Origin: Nitrososphaerota archaeon | GTDB taxonomy: Archaea; Thermoproteota; Nitrososphaeria; Nitrososphaerales; CADDZS01 | Assembly: GCA_027314685.1 (NCBI GenBank) | Contig: DAHVAI010000358.1 | Span: forward strand, 1 to 13,589 | Direction: 5' to 3' | DNA: 13,589 nucleotides | Shown: positions 1 through 6,564 of the stretch, piece by piece | How the letters are laid out: each line of letters opens with the position of its first letter | Numbering within the stretch: the stretch's first letter is position 1 | Position numbers and translations under genes: made by a program | Notes under the pieces: generated by a model | Database searches by the model: none | The model's input: the letters and a program-made list of their open reading frames with translations, nothing else | What the model was told of the DNA's origin: nothing

Positions 1-1
1 G

Positions 2-853
2 ATCGCATTGATCCTTGGAATGCTTCATGGCGTCACGCCTGACGAACACACCTGGCCGATCACTTTCAGCTACTCTATCGGCAGCTACAGTTCGAAGGGA
101 GGGATGAAATCAGGTTTTATGTTCTCACTTGGTTTCATGGTTCAGCGAGCTTTCTTGACCACCTTGGGCTTTCTTGGACTAGCGACCATATACAAAATGT
201 ACAATCTAGACGGACCGGTATACATCGTTGTGGGAATCGCGATGTTTGCTGCAGGTGCTTACGTATCCAAAGGAAGGTACGTTCATCTCCCGATCGATTC
301 GCTTTTGGGTGGTAAATCGCATCATTCAGAGTCCGCCGAGAGAATCCAACCGCACGAAGATATTTCCGAGGTCCCGCTTCGCATGGCTACCCTCCACGGT
401 CTGATAGCGGGTTTTGGATTCGGAGCATACGCCACAATAATTACTTTCATACTCGCGCCCCAAGTACCAAACATTTTCTACGCGCCGCTCGTGGGATTGG
501 CATTTGGCTTTGGCACTATGTTGATGCAGATAGCTCTCGGAGCTGTCTTTGCAAACATCATGCGTGTCAAAAAACTCACAGTTGAACAGATCAAGTTCGT
601 AGGAAAATCTGCTGCCGCGCGCACATTGTTGTTCGGTGGCATTGCATTCGTCATCATAGGCACGTTGATTGCAGTCTTTCCGATTCTAGATGCGTTTGCC
701 CTCAGTACTGGGAGTTCGATTCCAAATCTTAGCTCCATCGGCGTAGCGTCGGGTTTGGTGATAATTGTAGTTGGAGTAATAGGACTGGGGAGTTTGTACA
801 GCAGTTTCAGAGAATTAAAGAAAATTACTGCTGAAAAGAGAGTAAATGACTAG
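2..853 (+). CDS. NicO/UreH-like polytopic membrane protein, 5' end outside the window
   Basis: The open frame runs from the first bases of the window to TAG at 851-853, and its true start lies upstream. The TTG at 8 is an unlikely start because it would leave only about six residues of a first membrane segment before the motif. Counting from that TTG, residues 7-14 read HGVTPDEH, followed by TWP. An H-x4-D-x-H signature early in the first membrane helix is typical of the NicO/RcnA/UreH group of metal transporters and urease accessory proteins in the LysE-like superfamily. Hydrophobic stretches lie near residues 38-60, 70-86, 125-150, 156-184, 206-232 and 242-264. A His-rich polar loop (about 100-120, with two adjacent His) separates the two halves, as in metal-handling relatives. 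The tail is basic and probably cytoplasmic. The substrate is unknown; metal export or uptake is inferred. A second protein with a similar motif lies at 9409-10098. The family placement is from memory of motifs, not a search. Confidence 0.72.
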   Translation: MALILGMLHGVTPDEHTWPITFSYSIGSYSSKGGMKSGFMFSLGFMVQRAFLTTLGFLGLATIYKMYNLDGPVYIVVGIAMFAAGAYVSKGRYVHLPIDSLLGGKSHHSESAERIQPHEDISEVPLRMATLHGLIAGFGFGAYATIITFILAPQVPNIFYAPLVGLAFGFGTMLMQIALGAVFANIMRVKKLTVEQIKFVGKSAAARTLLFGGIAFVIIGTLIAVFPILDAFALSTGSSIPNLSSIGVASGLVIIVVGVIGLGSLYSSFRELKKITAEKRVND

Positions 854-966
854 TCAGCGGATTGTATCTCTGATGATCCATATGAATGATGTCTTCAGTG
901 CGCCTGGTCCATACCTTGCGAAGGCACGATTTCATTTCCCGCTCTATTCTATTCTGCGAGCGGTAG

Positions 967-981
967 GTCTGTTTTTCAGAC
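967..981. repeat. Small perfect inverted repeat with T5 loop
   Basis: GTCTG (967-971) and CAGAC (977-981) flank five T residues. It sits about 28 bp before a TATA-like box in the space between the membrane-protein gene and the zinc-finger microprotein gene. It could be a small operator or the 3' end signal of the upstream transcript. A 5-bp stem also arises by chance fairly often. Confidence 0.25.
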
Positions 982-1008
982 GTTCTCATGTTTGATAATC
1001 GTCTCCTA

Positions 1009-1018
1009 CTTTTATAAT
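1009..1018 (+). promoter_or_regulatory. TATA-like box for the zinc-finger microprotein
   Basis: CTTTTATAAT is a good match to an archaeal TATA box. A transcription start about 26 bp from its centre would be near 1040. That gives a leader of about 33 nt to the ATG at 1073, or about 15 nt to the alternative TTG at 1055. No strong Shine-Dalgarno sequence precedes either start. Confidence 0.5.
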
Positions 1019-1072
1019 AGTCCTTTCTGAAAGAAGTTTGCAGATTGAAGTCAATTGAAGACGCGACTTGAA

Positions 1073-1279
1073 ATGAAGGAGACTGAAATATGCTGCGACT
1101 TTTGCGGATCAGTAATCCCTGCTGGCACTGGGACTCTGAATTCTGATAGAAAGAAATACTGCTCAAAGACCTGCCAGAGCAGAGCTTCTAGGGGCAGGAT
1201 AAAGGCCCGACTCGCAGCGCCAACATCGAAAAGGTATGCGGCGAGGCTGAAGTTTTCGGATCCTCTGTACTTTAATTAG
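1073..1279 (+). CDS. Zinc-finger microprotein, 68 aa (MYM/TRASH-like treble-clef pattern)
   Basis: This short protein carries two paired-cysteine knuckles, CDFC and, 18 residues later, CSKTC, giving C-x2-C-x18-C-x3-C. This spacing resembles small MYM/TRASH-type or FCS-like zinc fingers, which bind zinc or act as metal sensors and protein- or nucleic-acid-binding modules. After the finger the chain is strongly basic (about 12 Arg/Lys in the last 32 residues), which suggests nucleic-acid contact. I chose the ATG at 1073. A TTG at 1055 would add six residues (to 74 aa) and is possible because TTG starts are common nearby. A TATA-like box at 1009-1018 precedes it. An overlapping minus-strand frame at 825-1166 looks like a shadow. 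The molecular role is not known: transcriptional regulator or metal-binding protein are both guesses. Confidence 0.6.
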   Translation: MKETEICCDFCGSVIPAGTGTLNSDRKKYCSKTCQSRASRGRIKARLAAPTSKRYAARLKFSDPLYFN

Positions 1280-1332
1280 AGCAATTCTGAAATAATTTAT
1301 CTTCGGAAAGATGAGAAGAATCCCACAATACA

Positions 1333-1347
1333 ATCTCGCAGCGAGAT
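1333..1347. promoter_or_regulatory. 15-bp perfect dyad, operator-like or RNA hairpin
   Basis: ATCTCGC, a central A, then GCGAGAT form a perfect 7+1+7 inverted repeat. A one-base spacer is too tight for a stable RNA hairpin loop without opening inner pairs, so a protein-binding operator is at least as likely. A second dyad of the same 7-A-7 architecture but different sequence lies at 6448-6462. Confidence 0.35.
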
Positions 1348-1378
1348 GAGGAATGTGTGCTTAATGCTTCGTTCTCGG

Positions 1379-1423
1379 CCCGCCAATGAAGAAAGTCTCA
1401 TCACTCTAAAGTAAATTGGTGGG
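1379..1423. ncRNA. Candidate hairpin of a structured RNA (unassigned)
   Basis: CCCGCCAAT (1379-1387) pairs with ATTGGTGGG (1415-1423) over nine positions with a single G-U pair, closing a 27-nt loop. That loop contains TCTCATC, which can alternatively pair with GATGAGA at 1310-1316. The G-U pair favours plus-strand RNA over a DNA-level operator. No promoter or terminator has been proven and no family recognised. Confidence 0.25.
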
Positions 1424-1467
1424 TGAGGATCAAAATTAAACAACGGCTTCAATGCTTTTTGAAATTG

Positions 1468-1680
1468 TCAAAGTAACCGAGATAGCTGTTTTGTGATCAT
1501 CAGCCAATTGTGACCATGAAAAGTTGTTACATTCTCCGATGCAAACATCCTGTATGAGTTTTCCGAGACGCGACGCAGCTTTGTGCTGGTGAAGTACATA
1601 TCTACAAATTGAGTGAGATCAGTCATCTGGGATTCTGTCACATCATCCTTTATCGTTTCGCGCCTTTGAATACCAGCCAA
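1468..1680 (-). CDS. Doubtful small hypothetical protein, 70 aa
   Basis: An open frame from a TTG at 1678-1680 encodes a 70-residue polar protein with no recognised motif. In its favour: it lies in an otherwise empty region, an AT-rich TATA-like stretch (complement of about 1708-1715) sits about 31 bp upstream, as for other genes here, and a GAGG-like sequence precedes the start. Against it: it is short, starts with TTG, shows no domain, and chance frames of this length are expected. I list it so that the region is not silently left empty. It may be noise. Confidence 0.25.
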   Translation of the reverse strand: MAGIQRRETIKDDVTESQMTDLTQFVDMYFTSTKLRRVSENSYRMFASENVTTFHGHNWLMITKQLSRLL

Positions 1681-1795
1681 GATGACGCCTCTTTTCTTAT
1701 GGTTAGTTCTTTATGGATTTGTAAACTCAATGCTTGCAATCCGATGCACTTTTCTAACGAACTGAACTAGAGAGTTATGAAAGAAGTGGTATTGT

Positions 1796-2734
1796 TTGGG
1801 AACATGCCCGAATTGCGGCGCTCAAGTACCTCCAGGCGCCAGTTTTTGCAACAATTGCGGTGAAGATCTAAACCCAACCGTAGCAGACGGAGCGCTTTCT
1901 AGCGCGAAAAAATGCTATTACTGCGCAAAGCCTCTTGCGGGTGAGGATGCATACTACTATCATTGCAAGTATTGTGACCATGACTTTTGCTCGCAGCACA
2001 GACTGCCGGAAAATCACCTATGCAAGAGCAGCCCACTCAGGAGGAATATTCCGACTACTTCAAACCCGTATTATTCGAGCTCTGCTGGTTATTATTCCAC
2101 TAGCGGGAGGCCGAGCGGAGTTGGAGGATTTGGCATTAACCTATCGAAGCAAGGAAGGAACCTGATCATACTTGTAGTGCTTGGGTTGCCCATTGGTTTT
2201 GTCACGACACTATTTTTCATTGAAAACATCCAAGCGATCTTGTTCTTGGTTCAGGACAACTACCTTGTCTACCAAGGCTGGATTCCTGCTCTGGTAACTT
2301 CGATGATTGTTGTGGCACCGGGCTACAGTGGTTTGGTTGACGTTGCGTTCAACGCGATTGCAATACTTTTTGTCGACGGATTGCTTCGTAACGCATTCAC
2401 TCCGAAGCAATACTACTTGGTGTTCTTGCTCACGGGAATTGTAGGCAACGTCGTGAGTTTGATAGGATACGGCCCAGGGCAAGGAATAACTCTGACAACA
2501 ATAAGTTTCGGTGCTTCGGGTGGAATATTTGGTCTCGTCGCAGGGGCGGTGGCTGTAGACTACGCAGTGACTCGAAGACTAAACAAGGGACTCGTACTTT
2601 GGTTCGTAATTATCTTCTTCTATAGCAGCCTAGGTGGTAGCGTAGACATTTTTGCTCACGCTGGAGGTGCCCTAGCTGGCCTCGCATCAGGGTTTGTCGT
2701 TGGCAGAGCCAGGATGGGCTCGAGACGAAGATAA
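1796..2734 (+). CDS. Zinc-ribbon / AN1 zinc-finger / rhomboid-family intramembrane serine protease, 312 aa
   Basis: Three modules follow in order. Residues 4-21 are a zinc ribbon (C4, C7, C18, C21). Residues 40-76 match an AN1-type zinc finger: C40, C43, C57, C60, C65, H68, H74, C76. After a Ser/Tyr/Gly-rich linker (about 80-118) comes a six-helix rhomboid domain (about 120-305). The catalytic Ser is S241 in the GASGG motif and the catalytic His is H288 in the last helix (AHAGGALAG). N186, in the helix-2 position that helps form the oxyanion hole, is kept, but the His four residues before it in typical rhomboids is D182 here. The protein should cleave transmembrane substrates inside the cytoplasmic membrane, with the zinc fingers in the cytosol. 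The TTG at 1796 is the only usable start, since TGA lies in frame at 1778 and the first Cys is residue 4. The substrate is unknown; AN1 fingers are linked to ubiquitin-like or quality-control functions in eukaryotes. Its TAA directly abuts the opposing stop at 2735. Confidence 0.88.
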   Translation: MGTCPNCGAQVPPGASFCNNCGEDLNPTVADGALSSAKKCYYCAKPLAGEDAYYYHCKYCDHDFCSQHRLPENHLCKSSPLRRNIPTTSNPYYSSSAGYYSTSGRPSGVGGFGINLSKQGRNLIILVVLGLPIGFVTTLFFIENIQAILFLVQDNYLVYQGWIPALVTSMIVVAPGYSGLVDVAFNAIAILFVDGLLRNAFTPKQYYLVFLLTGIVGNVVSLIGYGPGQGITLTTISFGASGGIFGLVAGAVAVDYAVTRRLNKGLVLWFVIIFFYSSLGGSVDIFAHAGGALAGLASGFVVGRARMGSRRR

Positions 2735-3379
2735 TTACTTGACTCGTGAAAGAAATTCTATAGTTCTCTGCCAGGCGTCCTTGGCAGCGGCTTCGTTGTA
2801 GTTTGGTCCAGTATTGTTGTGGAAGGCGTGCATTGCGTTTGGATACAGCTCGACCTCAACCCGTTTTTTGTGACTGATCGCAGAGGGTAGGAAACTGGAG
2901 GTCGCCCACGGGTTTATTCTTGTGTCCTCGGATGCAAGTATGAGCAAAACCGGGCCGTTCAAATTCGCGGCTTCCTCCGCGTTTTCTATCATTCCGTAAT
3001 AGTCGACGCAGAATGCCGCATCCTTTATACTGCATGCGGCTTGCAGGGCATAACCTCCTCCCATGCAGAAGCCAAGAGTTCCTACTTTCTTTGCACCTGC
3101 CGATCTAAGGCTCTTAAACCCTGCCTGAGTTGCGCTGACAATATCTTCCTTCTTCACTGACGCCCTTAGAGCGAATCCTTCTTCCAAGGTCTTTGCAATC
3201 TTACCCTTGAAGTAATCTACGGCAGCCGCCGAGTGACCCGCTGCTGACAGTGCATCGGCGACCGATTTTACGTAGTTGGTAAGCCCATAGATCTCATGTA
3301 TTACCACGATTCCAAGACCGGAGTTTCCCTTCGTGACGTACGCATCCCATCCGTCTGTTCTCACAATGGTGCCGCTCAA
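2735..3379 (-). CDS. Dienelactone hydrolase-family alpha/beta hydrolase, 214 aa
   Basis: The chain shows the dienelactone hydrolase layout. The nucleophile is C105 in GFCMGGG, the acid is D152 in ASEDTRIN, and the His is H184 in NAMHAFHN. E29 in HEIYG is the Glu that in the family is linked to activating the Cys. Length (214) is close to the usual 220-240. Characterised members open dienelactone in chlorocatechol breakdown, but most archaeal and bacterial homologues act on unknown esters or lactones, so the substrate is not predicted. It is cytosolic, with no signal peptide or membrane segment. I took the TTG at 3377-3379, giving MSGTIVRTDG; a GTG at codon 6 is the alternative. A TATA-like run (complement of 3411-3420) lies about 36 bp upstream, so the gene probably has its own promoter at the 3' end of the upstream gene (ends 3418). 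Its stop touches that of the rhomboid gene. Confidence 0.88.
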   Translation of the reverse strand: MSGTIVRTDGWDAYVTKGNSGLGIVVIHEIYGLTNYVKSVADALSAAGHSAAAVDYFKGKIAKTLEEGFALRASVKKEDIVSATQAGFKSLRSAGAKKVGTLGFCMGGGYALQAACSIKDAAFCVDYYGMIENAEEAANLNGPVLLILASEDTRINPWATSSFLPSAISHKKRVEVELYPNAMHAFHNNTGPNYNEAAAKDAWQRTIEFLSRVK

Positions 3380-3417
3380 ATTCTACCACTCGCACAATCC
3401 AACTGAAGTGATATAAT

Positions 3418-3822
3418 TTAATCTTTAGCTGGGAACGTTTGGTTTATCTTTGAAAGTAGCCGTCTCATAGCTTTTTTCAACTTTGGGCGGTACTCTTCAC
3501 CTGTTATCTTGCATGATTGGTCTATGAAATTCCTAGACAGTAGGCGCATTGTCTTCTGGTTCCAGTGTGGGATCTGGTCTTTCTTTCCGCGTTCCGACTT
3601 TTCTTTGACTGCCCGTTTGACCACCGAATAGCCAATCTCCAAGATGTTCCTGTAGAGCAGGAGATTTTTCTCGTCAATAAGTATGAATTTGATCGAATAG
3701 CCATGACTCACGACTGACTGGCCTCCTTGGCCCAGACTGAAGCGCAACCTGTACCTTTGATCCACGGGCTCTTCGGTAGGAATCATGAAACAGATAATCC
3801 GATCAGATTTTTCTAATATCAA
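3418..3822 (-). CDS. Hypothetical protein, 134 aa, overlapping the methyltransferase gene; candidate partner
   Basis: I do not recognise this protein. The frame stays open back to 3963, but the part upstream of about 3822 overlaps conserved methyltransferase sequence and is not real. The best start is the TTG at 3820-3822, which shares TTGA with the methyltransferase TGA (3819-3821), the classic sign of translational coupling. An ATG at 3784-3786 would give 122 aa. The N-terminal half looks like alternating beta strands (FSLGQGGQSVV, IKFILIDEKNLLLY). The C-terminal half is helical and very basic, ending in a Lys/Arg-rich tail, which suits DNA binding. It has no membrane segment or cysteine pairs. 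The position right behind a type II-like methyltransferase suggests a restriction endonuclease, specificity or control factor, but no PD-(D/E)xK, HNH or GIY-YIG motif is clear and the length is short for an endonuclease. The function is unknown. Confidence 0.62.
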   Translation of the reverse strand: MILEKSDRIICFMIPTEEPVDQRYRLRFSLGQGGQSVVSHGYSIKFILIDEKNLLLYRNILEIGYSVVKRAVKEKSERGKKDQIPHWNQKTMRLLSRNFIDQSCKITGEEYRPKLKKAMRRLLSKINQTFPAKD

Positions 3823-4628
3823 GCTATCCTTTTGCGCTGTATTTTTGTGAGCAGTCTGTACTTTTTGGGGACTTGACCGCCCGCCTCGAGTCTCTTCTTT
3901 ATCAACTGGAAATATGACTTGTCTATTTCTGCGGAGATAAAATATCGCATCAATTTTCTGCACTCCATAATCTCCGAACCACTTCCACCGAAGAGTATCA
4001 GGACCACGTCACGTGGGCTGGTGGAAGCTTTGATCAGTGTACCAGAGAGTCCCTCGGGTATCTGGCAAGCGTGGAACGTCTTTGTAACGCCCACGTTTTT
4101 TACGAGATCGTAATAAAGCCAGGAGTAAGGCATCCTGCCTGGTTCGCCGTTCGCGATAAGTTTCTTGATTCGCTTGTCGCTGGGATTCTCGTAGCCGACA
4201 GCCACGTTTTCCTTGTAGAATCTGTTTTCACTTGACTTTGTGCAGTGGAGAATCGACCTGTGAGCAGTGGTAAACCTTTTCTTTGAATGACCTATGTTCG
4301 TCCTGTAGATCCACACATACTCGTTCACGTCGCGGAAAGCGTCATCCAGGTACCTAGTCCTGAGGTAGGCGTTGTTCTTTGGGTAGTTTATGATGAAAAA
4401 GTTACCATCGTCTTTTAGGACTCTATGACACTCTCTAGACCAAGAAACACACCACGAGATATAATCGTCGAACTTTTTCTTGTAGGAGGTATTGTTGTAC
4501 TTGATTCCGACGTTGTAATCAGGGTCTCCGTAAATGCAGTCTATGGAGCTATCTGGTAGTCTTTTGAGGAGCGTCATCACATCCTCGTTGTAAATTTGGT
4601 CGAGAAAGTCATCGAGAGGTTTGGGCAA
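3819..4628 (-). CDS. Beta-class site-specific DNA methyltransferase, 269 aa
   Basis: This is an amino-methyltransferase that should transfer methyl from S-adenosylmethionine to adenine N6 or cytosine N4 in a short DNA site. Motif IV is near the N-terminus (DPDY, 35-38) and the SAM-binding motif I is near the C-terminus (VLILFGGSGSE, 209-219), an order that defines the beta class. Between them lie features typical of the family: ECHRVLKDDGNFF (66-78), the RFTTAHRSILHC segment (118-129) and TFHACQIPE (184-192). Family consensus at the key motifs is DPPY, VLDPF and GSGTT. Here the second Pro is Asp, the motif I Asp-Pro is Ile-Leu, and T-T is S-E. Since the rest is well kept, this may be a subfamily signature rather than decay. 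The start is the TTG at 4626-4628, with a TATA-like box (complement of about 4654-4663) about 32 bp upstream. It is followed by the coupled 134-aa gene. No clear REase gene is visible. Confidence 0.85.
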   Translation of the reverse strand: MPKPLDDFLDQIYNEDVMTLLKRLPDSSIDCIYGDPDYNVGIKYNNTSYKKKFDDYISWCVSWSRECHRVLKDDGNFFIINYPKNNAYLRTRYLDDAFRDVNEYVWIYRTNIGHSKKRFTTAHRSILHCTKSSENRFYKENVAVGYENPSDKRIKKLIANGEPGRMPYSWLYYDLVKNVGVTKTFHACQIPEGLSGTLIKASTSPRDVVLILFGGSGSEIMECRKLMRYFISAEIDKSYFQLIKKRLEAGGQVPKKYRLLTKIQRKRIA

Positions 4629-4788
4629 CTAATCGACGAAGAGTCTAAACAACCTACTAAAAGAGAATCGCTCGTACTAGGAAATGCTTCAGCCACGCTT
4701 AGGGCTCGTTGGAAATCATGAGCAACACTTGTCCATCATTTCCTACAGCTACCCGTATGCATCGACGTTAAGAAGATCTATTGATTGG

Positions 4789-6189
4789 CTAGGTCTCGCC
4801 CAGTATCAATCTGGCGGCTTCAAACCCCGAAATTCTTCCAAAGGTCAGGGCTCTCAATACCGAAGTGCCCGGAGTATAATGGTGGTAGTATAGTCCTGTC
4901 ATCTCTCCGGCAGAATAGAGACCAGGTATTGGCGCACCGTTTGTGTATACGACTCTCCCCATGGGGTCTGTTGCCACACCACCATACGTAAACATCATCG
5001 TTCCCTCAGCCGGATAGCAGTAGAATGGTGGCTTGTCTATCTGCATCGCCCAGTTAGATTTAGGCGGGGACAACCCCAACGTGTGTTTTCCATCACGCTT
5101 TGCGGCAATGAAAGCTCCCGGCTGGACTGACTTGTTCAAATCTTGAACGGTCTTTTCCAAGCGTTCACGAGGCAGCCCAATCATCTCGCAGAGCTCTTTG
5201 AGAGTGTTTGCCTTTAGTGGCGGAAATTCAGTCTTTACATTCTTGCTGACCACTTCTCGCATCGTCTCATCAAAGATGAAGAACGACTTGTGATCTGGCT
5301 GGTCGAATGTTGCTCTTGCCATGTACTCAAAGGCGTTGCTCATGTCATCCATGCCCTCGTCTATGAATCGCTCCCCTTGATTGTTTACGAGGATTCCGTA
5401 CGGGAAGCATCTTATGATCGGTCTAAACGCTGTACTTCTTGGATCAACTAGATCTCCGTGATATCCTGCGAACTCTCCAGAAGGGGCCGCCCCAATCTCA
5501 AGAGCCATGTTGATGCACTCGCCCATGTGGTCCTTGGTTGCGGGCGTGTCCAGTCGGAAGTACCCTGCTTTCGGCCCCATGTATTTTGTCAACATCTCAT
5601 AGTTTCCCTCGAAACCGCCGCCGGCTAGCACTATCGCTTTTGAGTTAAGTTTCCGACCTTTTCCTTTTTTATCGCTCACGAGAATCCCACAGACTGCTCC
5701 AGTCTCGCCCTGTACCAGCTTGTATGCAGTAGTCTCAAGCATTACTTCCACACCGGATTTTTCAGCCGTTACACGGAGCGCAGTTATGATTTCCAGTCCT
5801 CCGCCTTTTGGTCCCATCTTGAAGTCATTCGCGGTCCAATCTGCCGGCCTTTCTTCCAAGTTCACTCCGTTATCTCTTATCCAGTGAATCGTGTCGACTG
5901 CCTCGACTGCCAACTTGTGCACGTATTCGGGGTTTGCTTTTCCCTTTGTGTTCCTTATGATGTCCTCTTCAAAAGTGGGATAGAGATGATCTCCATCGAG
6001 CATACGAAAGTTCGCGGTAGTCCAGCGGGAGTTACCACCCCAGTTATCTTCGCCGTTTCTGTCTAGCATCGCAATGCGAAGGTTCTTGTCGTAAGCTTTG
6101 CACGTCTCGGCAGCGCTTAGGGCAGCTGAGGTACCCGCGGCGCCAGATCCTACAACGATTAAATCAAAAGAGTCGGAGTTTTCCGGCAT
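4789..6189 (-). CDS. FAD-dependent oxidoreductase, tricarballylate dehydrogenase / fumarate reductase flavoprotein-like, 466 aa
   Basis: The N-terminus has the FAD dinucleotide-binding fold (GSGAAG, 14-19). Further family marks are AGGGFEGN (189-196), NQGERFIDEG (270-279), TYGGVATD (401-408) and the C-terminal FAD-binding stretch PGLYSAGEMTGLYY (422-435). The overall pattern, especially the ending with GTSVLRALTFGR, is closest to TcuA-type tricarballylate dehydrogenases and related succinate dehydrogenase/fumarate reductase flavoproteins. Where soluble fumarate reductases have a substrate-binding His before T-x-GG, this protein has Phe (F400), so fumarate is unlikely to be the substrate. Ketosteroid dehydrogenases and TcuA also lack that His. 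It probably oxidises or reduces a small polycarboxylate or enone in the cytosol; the substrate and electron partner are unknown, and no TcuB-like ferredoxin partner is adjacent. It starts with ATG at 6187-6189, and a TATA-like box 26 bp upstream implies a leaderless mRNA. Confidence 0.85.
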   Translation of the reverse strand: MPENSDSFDLIVVGSGAAGTSAALSAAETCKAYDKNLRIAMLDRNGEDNWGGNSRWTTANFRMLDGDHLYPTFEEDIIRNTKGKANPEYVHKLAVEAVDTIHWIRDNGVNLEERPADWTANDFKMGPKGGGLEIITALRVTAEKSGVEVMLETTAYKLVQGETGAVCGILVSDKKGKGRKLNSKAIVLAGGGFEGNYEMLTKYMGPKAGYFRLDTPATKDHMGECINMALEIGAAPSGEFAGYHGDLVDPRSTAFRPIIRCFPYGILVNNQGERFIDEGMDDMSNAFEYMARATFDQPDHKSFFIFDETMREVVSKNVKTEFPPLKANTLKELCEMIGLPRERLEKTVQDLNKSVQPGAFIAAKRDGKHTLGLSPPKSNWAMQIDKPPFYCYPAEGTMMFTYGGVATDPMGRVVYTNGAPIPGLYSAGEMTGLYYHHYTPGTSVLRALTFGRISGFEAARLILGET

Positions 6190-6211
6190 AACAGATGGTG
6201 ATTTGGTTCTG

Positions 6212-6219
6212 TCTATAAG
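6212..6219 (-). promoter_or_regulatory. TATA-like box for the FAD oxidoreductase gene
   Basis: Read on the minus strand the sequence is CTTATAGA, centred about 26 bp from the ATG at 6189. This is the spacing expected if transcription begins at or next to the start codon (leaderless mRNA). Confidence 0.5.
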
Positions 6220-6330
6220 AATTAGGGATTTATGAAATATCCTGGAGATTGATGAGGATTTGCTAGAGCTATTGAACCAAGTAGCTGTCGAAAAGAAGAA
6301 CTTACCTCTGTTGCTCTAATTCGGAGTACC

Positions 6331-6368
6331 GTGCGCGTGGTGATTCTGCGACGTATGACTACGCGCAC
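6331..6368. repeat. 11-bp inverted repeat, strong hairpin
   Basis: GTGCGCGTGGT (6331-6341) pairs with the segment at 6358-6368, whose last eight bases are ACGCGCAC. This makes 11 pairs including one G-U, closing a 16-nt loop. The eight outer pairs are perfect and GC-rich. It lies about 140 bp upstream of the FAD gene start (divergent) and about 200 bp upstream of the LLM-like gene. No run of U follows, so it does not look like a simple terminator. Confidence 0.45.
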
Positions 6369-6411
6369 AATTCGATGAAAATGACTAAAGAGAATTCTTA
6401 TTAGGATCAGT

Positions 6412-6431
6412 TCTCGAATTTAAGCTCGAGA
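6412..6431. repeat. 6-bp inverted repeat
   Basis: TCTCGA (6412-6417) and TCGAGA (6426-6431) are separated by eight bases. It is short, and noted because it lies between two stronger inverted repeats. Confidence 0.25.
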
Positions 6432-6447
6432 GGAAGTGAACGCGCAA

Positions 6448-6462
6448 ATTGAATAATTCAAT
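6448..6462. promoter_or_regulatory. 15-bp perfect dyad, operator-like
   Basis: ATTGAAT, a central A, then ATTCAAT form a perfect 7+1+7 palindrome. The spacing suits a homodimeric winged-helix or similar transcription factor. It lies 80-95 bp upstream of the strong Shine-Dalgarno/ATG at 6528-6544. Confidence 0.4.
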
Positions 6463-6527
6463 CCTGCAGTCGGGTGGCTGCGTTCCTCATACGTGTAGTG
6501 TCTACTAGAAACCAGAGTACTTTTAGC

Positions 6528-6564
6528 GGAGGAAAGGGGCAATGACCTCTGATTTTATTCCTCC
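6528..6564 (+). promoter_or_regulatory. Hairpin burying a strong Shine-Dalgarno and ATG
   Basis: GGAGGAA (6528-6534), the best ribosome-binding sequence in the window, is perfectly complementary to TTCCTCC (6558-6564). Inside it, AGGGG (6535-6539) pairs with CCTCT (6546-6550), with one G-U. The ATG at 6542-6544, eight bases after the GGAGG core, then lies in the six-base apical loop. That ATG opens only nine codons (MTSDFIPPG) before TGA at 6569-6571. Skipping one base at 6566 would join it to the long frame that runs to 7373. It may be a translational control hairpin, or a once-functional start of a gene now broken by a single-base insertion. Confidence 0.45.

Larger units (their letters stand above)
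1280..1795. other. 516-bp intergenic region with inverted repeats and at most one doubtful small gene
   Basis: No convincing long gene lies here. A TATA-like AT-rich run (about 1290-1300) is followed by several complementary segments: GATGAGA (1310-1316) with TCTCATC (1396-1402), a 15-bp dyad at 1333-1347, and a 9-bp stem at 1379-1387 / 1415-1423. These could belong to a small noncoding RNA, but no known RNA family was recognised. I checked for C/D-box motifs and tRNA-like T-arms and found none good enough to call. The second half holds a 70-codon minus-strand frame, listed separately with low confidence. Confidence 0.5.

Noticed and set aside
868..905. C/D-box-like TGATGA elements after the first gene
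   Set aside because: The C box does not match RTGATGA exactly and no correctly spaced D box was found.
825..1166. Minus-strand 113-codon frame
   Set aside because: It overlaps the cysteine-knuckle gene and the end of the first gene, has low-complexity Ser/Arg/Gln content and no motif. It looks like a shadow frame.
3823..3963. Upstream extension of the methyltransferase partner to an ATG at 3963
   Set aside because: It would overlap about 140 bp of conserved methyltransferase sequence (including ISAEIDKSYF) in another frame. The TTGA overlap start is more natural.
6234..6320. Protein-like fragment with DEDLLELLNQVAVEKKN
   Set aside because: It has no start codon and only about 28 codons between stops. 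At most a relic, with no identifiable family.
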